NCBI GenBank assembly: GCA_011947345.1
Contig: JAAVTG010000616.1
Coordinates: 1-64,000 of the forward strand
Direction: 5' to 3'
DNA from: Phytophthora quininea
Lineage: Eukaryota; Oomycota; Peronosporomycetes; Peronosporales; Peronosporaceae
Length of the DNA stretch: 64,000 bases
Position 1 is the stretch's first letter; every line of letters begins with the position of its first letter. A program made the position numbers and the translations under genes. Of this stretch, positions 55,883 to 64,000 are shown piece after piece. Under the pieces are notes generated by a model. It did no database searches. It was given only the letters and a program-made list of their open reading frames with translations, and was not told where the DNA came from.

Positions 55883-58800
55883 CGGCGCGTTTGAGTGCAT
55901 TGAATAAGTATTGAGGGTAGCAAGACAGGAGAAGAAATTATGAATCAACACCGAATAAACTCACGGTCGAGGCGCGACTGGCAATGCTGGACGCCGGATG
56001 AAGTCGCTGTGTGGCGTGGAATTTGCTGTCGCTGGCAATGTGTTGGACAGGCTTACGCTCTTTGCTTCAAAATGGACGTAAACACCATATGGGCGGAAAA
56101 TTCGTGCAGTCACGGCATCACGAGCATTGTTGCCGAAAACCTTCGTGCCGCCAAGGCAAAGGCTGCCGCTGAGATGACATCAATCCGCTGCTGCTCAGCG
56201 CGACGCCTAGCTGACTCGGAGCTGAGGATTCCTTGGGATCGACCAGTGGTGTTCCGCGACACCCGCTTCGCTGTGCCCGGTCATCTAACGAGGAGTTTGG
56301 GGATGACGCGCTCTTCTCACACCTTGGACATCAATGACCTCTATGCTCGTAGTTCAGCAAATGACCTGCTGCACGTCGACTCCACGCAAGCGCTTGTGCT
56401 CCAGGATACGTAGGACTGCTCAAATCGTTCTGCCTGTTGTCACCAAGTCACTAAATGACAACTTGAACAGGGTGAAGCCGAGGAAACGGTACGTTTTGTT
56501 GTGGTGTAGTCTTAGCAACGGCGTTCATCTTGAGAGGGGTTTGCGTCGATCTCACATCGACGACTGGTTTCGATGCTGCTTCTCGTGGGTTTGGTTGGCT
56601 CTGAACAAGCGAGCAAGGCTACAGCAAGTACGAGCTAGATGTGTCATGTCGAAACTCAAATGCAACAATCTTGCTACAAGACCCCAGTATACCCACGGGG
56701 AAGGCTGCTGCTTTCGGCAATTTCCGGTAGCCAAGAAGGCGGTTCAGACGATCTCGTTGTGCTCCACTAGAATGGTGGTCGCCATCTTGCACTCAAAGCA
56801 TTTGAAGCACTGGCACCGGCCAATGTTGTATTTCTTGTACTGGAGAGAAGAGGATTGGACGGGCGGTCTATCTGACCGCAGTTCTGGTGAAAGCAAAGTA
56901 CTACGTAGTAAAAAGTGGTTGTACAGTGTGTTTGTATTGCAGCTGACTGTTGCTCCCACGACTATACAAAAAGAGGACAGCATGCTTCTTTACTCCACAA
57001 GCAAAATTCCTAAAGAGAAGAAGAACGATGTCGGCAAAGATATACAAGGCGATTTTCTGCGGGTTTGTGGCGCTCAGGGTGTTGGAGTGAGATCTGGTTG
57101 GGACTCATCGCGACATCGACCCGCGGCCAGTTCTCTTGGAAAGGGGATTTTTGAATTTGTGCAGCAGTAGCTAGGCGAGCTATCCGTTCTTTCAGTCTCA
57201 AATATTTCTTCAAACTCACAAGGGTCTTGGTGGGCATCGCATCGCAATAGGGTTTTGCGCCCAATGGCGACCTCTAGCAACAAGACAGAAGACTCGACGA
57301 AAATCGCGGACGTGGCCTGAACGAAGGAAGGACGCCAGAAGAACTGGAACGGCTGTGACTAGCCGCTCTAGAAGAATATCATGATGCGCTATGTGGTATA
57401 GAGCTCCAAGTGAAAACTCGTTGGTAGTACGGATAGACTCCGCCCACAACAAAACGTCAACCAGGAAGGTCAACGAGAGTTGGGGCTCAAATCTGAAGAC
57501 CCAGATTCAGCCCAAGCACCGAGACGGAATGGTCTCGCGATCCGTCCACGCAAACTTCGCAAGTAAACAGACGCCACTAGCACGAGCTCCCTAGCGCGCC
57601 CAACCTCGCTGGCCCAACAGCAAAAGGGTCCAAAGCCAATTAAGGCCAACTGCGAGTCCACCTAGGTCTCAGCCTGCGGTGACCTTTAGAGAAGCGGGGA
57701 GAAACTCGGCCCCGAATACAAGCGCTGGCAATTCAGCCGTCACGCTATACACACTCAACCTTGCCGCAAACTCTTGGCTTGGCCGAGGGGCGAGCACTGC
57801 CCTTACGAATAAACGTGCCCACCGACAGACATAACCCGCTCAAAAGGGCGGATCCAGTCGCAACGTACCGAAGACAATTCCGCCGCCGGACTTGGCCCTT
57901 GTGTGCTTGAGGGGAAATTTTGTTCTCTATATGTAGTGTCCATTCGGGCTTATGTAAATCCTACTTTCCATACAAATATGCAGTGAAATATGATCAGTTT
58001 CCTAACTGCGACCTCGTTGAGCCCCCACCGAGGTCCCCGAAGAGTCGCCCAGCTCCCAGTCTGGCCACCGAGGTTTCGGAGAGGTCGGGTCGTTGCTACC
58101 GAGCCCTCCCAAGAGTCATCGAGGATCCAGCTGTAGCCAACGAGCTTTCCCAACAGGCATCGAGGCTCCCGACAGTCGCCGGGGCTTGGGAAGGATCGCC
58201 TGGATCTTTATCTGTTGCCAGTGATGACATCGAGTCATCGAAGGTTCTGGGGAATGACCAACCGCAGTACCTTCCGTTGGACATAGTGGGTCGATCCACA
58301 AACGTGATCCTCCGTCCATGACAACTGAGACCTCGCCAGACTTAAAAATCCAGCCAATCAAAGTTGACTCCATGTAAATGACCCCGGGCGGATCCTCGCC
58401 ACGCAGCGCGATGACTGATGACTCGCCCCTGCTTCCCAGGTAAATCGCTATACCACACCTACGCTTAGAAGCCAGTTGCGACACGGACTAGACTTGTTAT
58501 GGATCGATGTCGTGGTCCAAGGTCTGCCGGCGAACGGACCGGAGGCGGATCGCCCCTAACGGAGATTATTGTGCATGAACAGAAAGAGAGGTCCGAACCG
58601 CCAGGATCGCCAGTTGCGAGCTACCCTTGCAGTTGAGAAGCGGCTTAGCAAGGCGACAAGATCAAGTGAAACAAGACCAATCCAGTCAATACATTGCATT
58701 AGTGTCATCTACTAAACCGTTCCCCGGCTACCTAGCACGGCCCAACATCTCTCTCTAACTAGGCCTACTACCCCAAGACCACGGCTCGCGACAACTCTGA

Positions 58801-59459
58801 CGAATCTCAGGACCATGAGCAACTATACGAAGCGTTATCACCTTTAGATAGTGATCCATCGATATCAACCCGAACGCGGCAAGTGGTCGTGAATTGGGAT
58901 GGGTGTGTTTGTGTGAGATGGTCAGACAGCTCAAGTAACGATGCTGGTGGTTCAAAAAATAGTCATGGTATGGTCAATATTTATATCACTACGATAGCTC
59001 AATCAACTTCCATAACATACTGTCTCCACGCACTCACACTCATGTGGTACTCATCCAGCTCGTTACCGCCGCTGTATGGATTACTCAGTAGTTTATGTCG
59101 TTTTGCGGCAGCTTCCCACCTAGCCTCATGTCCCGGTTCGGCGTTTGCAGCGCGACACTGGAACGGATTGCCTTCCGTTCCAACAGTTGCCTCCGTTCCG
59201 CCTGAGCCTGAGTCCCGTGGGAGACAGGGCGGGGCTGTCATCCAAGAAGCCGCGGGGGGCAGTAGGACAAGCGGCCAGCGAGCACGCCGGTGCGCCTCGC
59301 CCCATCTAAGACCAAGGCCCCGAGAAGACCAAGAAGGGAGCAAGCTTGAGGTGCGGAGGACGGGTGGCAGGCGATGAGTGGCCCACAGTAGGCTCAAAGT
59401 GAGAAAGGTGGTCGTTTCAAGGGATGCAAGCCATGCTGGGGCGTGCCGCCCGTGCGGAA
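55883..59459. other. Gene-poor region
   Basis: About 3.6 kb. ORFs of 157 codons (55940-56413) and 278 codons (56334-57170) are open on the plus strand but show no recognisable motif, no low-bias composition and no splice pattern. A minus-strand frame at 58484-58116 (GEDPPGVIYMESTLIGWIFK) has protein-like composition and might be a retroelement fragment. I see nothing I can name. Confidence 0.4.
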
Positions 59460-59756
59460 GGAAGAGTGGTCGCGCGAGGGGCTGCGCCGGCCGCCGAAGA
59501 TGCAATTCCACTTCGTAGAAGCAAGGGTGGACCTTCACATAATCTGCTACGAACCGCTGCACATGAGGCGGCTGTCTCGTCTTCTTCAGTCGTTTTCCTG
59601 GCATAACGTGACCACAGCGCTTGAACTGCTAGTACCACCGAAGCACAGTACGCGAGCTGATGCCAAAAATCTGGCCGACGCGGACGCATGAAACACCGTA
59701 CACATAATGCAGCACTACAGCTCGCCAACGGAACTCTGGTGCGTGTCTGTTCTTCC
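59460..59756 (-). pseudogene. Tc1-like transposase N-terminal (HTH) fragment
   Basis: The minus strand reads FRWRAVVLHYVYGVSCVRVG, then IFGISSRTVLRWYQQFKRCG and FVADYVKVHPCFYEVEL. This is a paired-type helix-turn-helix followed by the second helical domain typical of Tc1/mariner-like transposases. The catalytic DDE domain that should follow to the left is absent, so it is a fragment. Confidence 0.58.
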
Positions 59757-60225
59757 ACGTTTACCGCTCTGACTACACTACTGCTATACAGAGATCACTA
59801 TCATCCCGATTAGCAGCCACGCCGCTTCTTTTCCACACCTATTTAGTTTGCGTCAGTGTTGATTTACATGCTTTTTTATTATTATTATTTGGCTACAGGC
59901 TCTATTTGTATCGCCTTTGCGTGTGACAAAACACTTGTTTTTATACAATACGAATCTAATATTTATACACATATATCCTTTTTTATTCAAACTAGGAGTA
60001 CGGTATATTCATAACTACTGACCACCGGTGGTCACTACTTTGCACCAGGTACGGAAACCAGCCACCTTCTCTGTTAAACAAATCTGGCATAAGTTTGTGG
60101 TTGTCCAAGAACTATTTGGTGGAGGAATATACAAGTTGTTCATTCGATATACTTGCATCATACTTATTCCCTTGAATATGTATTGCCGACAAACACGGTG
60201 GCACAGAATCTGCAAATACTTTCGG
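59757..60225. other. AT-rich spacer
   Basis: AT-rich sequence with T/A runs near 59870-59990. No gene; the left part of the hAT-like relic may extend into it. Confidence 0.45.
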
Positions 60226-60729
60226 TCAGGGTGTCGCACACAAGTTTCGAGAACGACTAGTGCAATAGAAGGTGAAAATAACGCCCCCAAGCCGTATTCC
60301 GAGCAATTGTAGAATTTTGGTCGCATACACAGTGGTCGTGCGCATCCGTTCGACCACACAGTAGTGACTGCATTCAGCTCGGGAGGTGACTATACGCTGC
60401 TGGCCAGTGTGGCGCTGCGAATTCAGAAAAAGTTGTCCGAAGCGTGTGTGGCCCAGACGAAGCAGCAGCGATGTGATCCCTGGGGGTAAGATGTGTGCAA
60501 AAGATAATTTCTCGGCAACCGTTTCATGAATATGATCGATCATGAGAAGGAATATGTGCGAGAGTGCGCTTCTTGACCGTTCAAAACATTTCAGTAGATC
60601 GTAATCTGAACAATAATTTCTCAAGAAGTGGCGCGTTTTCCAGCATGCACCCATGCAATTGTGAACAGAAAACCAGCGTGTTGGCACTGGAAGAAATAAA
60701 ATTCCGGCCTTCATACCTTCGCCTTGCAC
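60226..60729 (-). pseudogene. hAT-like transposase fragment
   Basis: The minus-strand frame carries LFLPVPTRWFSVHNCMGACW near its start, a block common in the RNase-H-like core of hAT-type transposases of oomycetes, followed by helical sequence (RNYCSDYDLLKCFERSRSAL). No dimerisation domain is seen and the frame is only 167 codons, so it is a relic. Family assignment rests on this one block. Confidence 0.42.
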
Positions 60730-61139
60730 CCTCTCTGTAGCACCTTGAAATCATTAACCCTTTCGCAGCTCAAAGGTGCATTCTTCGCCTTTAAGCCTAT
60801 CCGCAAAACACGGCGCAAAAGGGCCGCTAAAAGGGCGCAGAGAGCGCCCTTTTAATGGAAGAGCACCTTGTTTCGTTACTACCAATCAGAACGCGTGAGC
60901 AAAAGAGATTTGCGGTTATATTTCAGATTAACGATACTAACCAAGCAATTTATCGTGACACGTCGCCAGCATCACAGATTGGTTGCGCCTATTCTGCCCA
61001 TAAAATGGTGTTTTGCCTGCTGCGTTGAGTATAAACGGATTTCTTGTACGTCGATAGAAAGCCAGAGCGCTTCCTTGGCGCCGCGGAAACCACTCCTTCC
61101 ATTCAATACAAAATGTAAGACGGATGCGTGCCCTGTTGG
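60730..61139. other. Spacer, no gene recognised
   Basis: About 400 bp between the hAT-like relic and the DOT1-like gene; a short palindromic stretch of GGGCGC/GCGCCC type lies near 60830-60855. Confidence 0.5.
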
Positions 61140-62477
61140 CCTATACAAAAATCTAGATACATACCACCAGCTCAGTTCCAATGCGAACTAAAGATTGCGT
61201 TTCTGTTCGAGCGCGAAGGCATTCGTATCACCTGGGACTATGTTACCGGCAAGCTGAAGACAAAGCGCCCACCCCGTCAGCTCAAGTGCCGTCTGGCTTG
61301 CCTCGAGAGGACGTATGGCAAGCGTCTGAAGGACTTCCCACGGTGCTTTTGCCGGCCTTGGCTCGCAGAGACGTCTGTTTCGCCAAGCTCCTGCGAGTCT
61401 CTTACCAGTTCCTGCTCCTGCAACAGACCAAGTGTATTTCTCCGCGGCTGCATCTCCTCGAGTGCCTGTCCAAGACAGCCAAGTGCCCGGTCGAGCTGAT
61501 GGTGCCGCGGTGATGCCCATTTGCGATGCTACAGCTGTCCAAGTACCTAGCTGCGCTGCTGAATCTCATGACGTACATGCTCTGGTCGCGCATGTGCCCC
61601 CAGAAGGAGGTCCAGGGCCTGCACCAGTGATTGGAGCGTCATGGCAAGTCTCCGATCGTGGAGATGCGCTCATCCAAGTGCCCGAAGTGAATGTCACCAA
61701 CGCTAAAAACCCTACACATGCTGCCGATGGTGTTGTTCTTCCGTCCACCAGATTGCTGTCACAAGACGAAGCGTCAAAAGCACTTGATGTGATCTTTCGT
61801 GATGTCAGTGCATTTGATGTCCGGCAGCAAGCTGGCAGAACGCAGGGCAATGCTGGTGAAGTTCTTCCACTCGGTATTGCTCTCGCCATAGGGGCACTGG
61901 GGCGAATAGATGCGAGTGGCATCTTCCTCGATATTGGCGCGGGTATCGGAAATCTGCTCATACAGTTTGCACTGACGACAGCAGTTCAAGCCTGTGTGGG
62001 AGTCGAGATGCGTTCTGAGCTTTGCGCACTTGCCGAGAAGCGAATTCATCGGCATAGCCAAGTCCTTCCGCTGCTTCGAAAAGTTATCTTGAAGGCGACA
62101 GCGTCAGAGATGTTGCCATTGCTTCGCGACCCCCCACACGTGATGCCACGATTGTGTTCTCTAATATTTTTCTCTTCGAGGAAGATGCAAAGCTGGTAGT
62201 CGCACGGGAGCTCAGTGTCTTACCAAGAGCACGTATTGTTGTCGCGACATCTCTGTTTTGTTCTCGACACCGATCTTCATGCGTACAACAATTCTGCAGC
62301 CGCTGGGCGTTTGTTCGAGAAGTAAAGTGCGCGGTTAGTTTAAAGTCGGCGATGCATGCCGTTTTCATATACAAGAAAAACAACAACATTGAGGTGCACT
62401 TGAGAAACGATCATCTACTATCTAGTATTCCGGAACTGGTTGTGCACACTGTTATCAAGCCGTTCCCTCAGCCATGA
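61140..62477 (+). CDS. DOT1-like SAM-dependent methyltransferase, frame breaks
   Basis: The first part (about 61150-61350) reads KIAFLFEREGIRITWDYVTG and KRPPRQLKCRLACLERTYGK, a basic N-terminal module. The catalytic part (ORF 61432-62199) carries GEVLPLGIALAIGALGRI, the SAM-binding motif FLDIGAGIGNLLIQFAL and the acidic turn VGVEMRSELCALAEKRI, a DOT1-type layout. In the next frame come IVFSNIFLFEEDAKLVVARE and VLPRARIVVATSLF, the expected DOT1 continuation (the S-N-x-x-F motif replaces the catalytic N-N-x-x-F). A frame break lies in the C6 run 62130-62135; one more C joins the halves. Two further changes lie near 61330 and 61440. DOT1 enzymes methylate histone H3 on Lys79. Oomycete genomes have many such genes, often near transposons. 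The target of this one is inferred. Confidence 0.68.
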
Positions 62478-62489
62478 CGACTCACCACG

Positions 62490-63600
62490 GTCATGCATGC
62501 CCCTGTTCCCTCCGTGACCATGGATGTAGCCTGCAAACAGCGCCGCACAAGCCAAGTTGGTGAACATGAAGATCACGCCGACTACGGAGATCATCTCGAG
62601 CACCATGGCCAGCATTCCAAACGCCGAGTACTGCAGCTAGCGCTGCGAGATGATCTCCTTCTGCTGCTCGAATTCGAAGGCCTTCATCTCGAAGTAGTGC
62701 CTCACACGTCATGAGAGTGACGTTGAGTCACGCGTACGTGATGTTACTCGGCACGGGCATCATGTTGACTGGCAGCGATACGGCCACCAGCCCCAGACGT
62801 AGCAGAACGCTCACCCTGCAGAAGGAAGTGACCACGCCCAGGAAGTGCGAGTGGCGCTCCTCACTCTCCACCAGCCGCGCTTACTCAGCACGTGTGCGAA
62901 GATCTTGTCCTTATGCCATTCGAGGAAACGAGTCTGTAGCGACGGTGCGGTGACGACCACGACGACAACAAAGACCACGGCGATGAACCACGCGAAGTCG
63001 AGGCCAGCGTCGTACAGCCGCTGCTCCTGCGGCTGCAACGTGAACGTGAAGAGCGCGACGGCCACGGCGCAAGCCACGGCCAGTATAAGCAGCACGGGGC
63101 ACACCAAGACCCGTCACAGGTGCTGGTCTCCCAGGAAGTACAACACGCCTCTTGTCGGGTTCGTCGGGCTGCACTAGCCGCTTGGTAGCCTCCTGGTCCT
63201 CGATACCAGCGTCGAAGGGCGCTGCGCGCGCTGTGTTGATGAACATGAAGACAGCACTGATGCCTGGGACCATCTCCACCAGCACCGCCTGCACGGTGCA
63301 CTGCAGACTGCGCTCGTTGACGAGCGCCTGCTGCTGCTCGAGGCTGTAGTTCTAGAGCTCGAAGTGGAAGAATTGATATTCGCAGGCTATTCCCAGGCCA
63401 CGTTCTGGCCGTTGAGCCACGCGTACATATTGTTGCCCACCACGGGCATCACGTTCAGTGGGACGGACACGACCAGCAGGCCGAGACGCAGCAGAACGCT
63501 CATATGACAGCAGGACGTGCAGATGCGCATGCACGAGGCTCGCGTGCGCTTGCTGGTCACGAGCTCGTTATGGCCCTGCTGGCGCATGACGAACTGTCAT
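62490..63600 (-). pseudogene. Degenerate membrane protein made of two similar modules
   Basis: Read on the minus strand from 63590, a module starts SVLLRLGLLVVSVPLNVMPV, then VEMVPGISAVFMFINTARAA, then VCPVLLILAVACAVAVALFT and FAWFIAVVFVVVVVVTAPSL, and ends near RFLEWHKDKIFAHVLSKR (62895). A second module follows directly: it begins SVLLRLGLVAVSLPVNMMPV (about 62815-62755) and includes LEMISVVGVIFMFTNLACAA near 62600. Both are broken by frame changes and stops. The module has about three to four membrane helices. I do not know the family; it could be one protein with an internal duplication or two tandem genes. Confidence 0.5.
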
Positions 63601-64000
63601 TCGGCGGGTATATGGGCACCCACCATTTGCAGAATTGCACCACCACTACCCGCTGTGAGAAAACAAGTTCCCCTACAGTCGTATTTCTCGAACAACTTCT
63701 GGCCTGGCAGGAGTACAGCTGGTAACAGGCTCAGCACTTTTCGGGGGTCGCAGTTTTGCGAGTTCAGACTGGCGTTTAACGTTGCCCTTCTCCGTGAAGA
63801 TCCGTTTCGGCAGGTAGAACTGATGATATTTTTCCCAGCAAGTTAGTGTGGTGTACGGGCACATCCATGGCTCAGCTTCCTCGACATTCACGACACTGCA
63901 CAAACACACCCCGTGTGTTGAGCAGTAATTAGTCACTTCCGTCGGGTATCGACCCTCCCACCTGCGTACGATACAGCGTTGTCGTTTCCGGTTCTTATCA
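63601..64000. other. No gene recognised at the right edge
   Basis: A minus-strand frame at 63936-63673 is open for 87 codons without a motif I can name. Confidence 0.45.

Noticed and set aside
55940..57170. Plus-strand ORFs of 157 and 278 codons
   Set aside because: No recognisable motif, no conserved start context, unusual composition, and no neighbouring exons; length alone is not enough.
58021..58200. A possible minisatellite built on ACCGAG-type units
   Set aside because: The units vary in length and sequence too much to define a period by eye.

Overview
This is oomycete genomic DNA, most likely Phytophthora or a close relative. The reasons are short introns (58-85 bp) with clean GT/AG ends, compact GC-rich genes on both strands, an RXLR-type secreted protein joined to a Nudix domain, sequences resembling the oomycete Inr core promoter just ahead of start codons, a paralogous array of atypical bZIP proteins, and LTR retrotransposons and PIF/Harbinger relics of the kind common in these genomes. 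I cannot name the species from the sequence alone.

Layout. 0-10 kb is mostly decayed: a Myb/SANT-like transposon-associated gene whose 637 bp C-terminal part is duplicated nearby, an RCC1-like relic, an N-terminal PDR/ABCG transporter relic and a PIF/Harbinger transposase relic. 10.7-13.8 kb holds an RXLR-Nudix effector gene and an arrestin-domain gene. 13.9-28.1 kb is the most distinctive part: six related genes on both strands, each with a divergent bZIP basic region, an intron at the same position, a coiled coil and a shared C-terminal domain that looks START-like, plus one short intronless bZIP gene. 28.2-34.2 kb holds two tandem mitochondrial carriers, a coiled-coil protein and glycerol kinase. 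35.4-48.5 kb is a nest of transposons: a two-gene Harbinger-like relic split by a young Ty3/gypsy element (35800-41008) and by a Ty1/copia element (41829-48301); the copia element itself carries a solo LTR and another Harbinger-like relic. 50.1-55.9 kb has a one-TM cysteine-motif protein, a secreted protein, a K+-dependent Na+/Ca2+ exchanger and a distant bZIP gene. 56-64 kb is gene-poor and holds Tc1-like and hAT-like transposase relics, a DOT1-like methyltransferase gene and a broken membrane protein made of two similar modules.

Two themes connect the parts. First, the atypical bZIP cluster appears to have grown by local duplication; the substitutions at DNA-contact positions and the common C-terminal domain suggest regulators that bind unusual sites and possibly a ligand (inference). 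Second, many otherwise well-conserved genes carry reading-frame breaks that are each explained by exactly one missing base, usually in a homopolymer run. I read these mainly as consensus errors in the assembly rather than gene death, so entries with such breaks are described as genes with frame breaks. True decay (in-frame stops, lost domains) is seen in the ABC transporter, copia, hAT and Tc1 relics.
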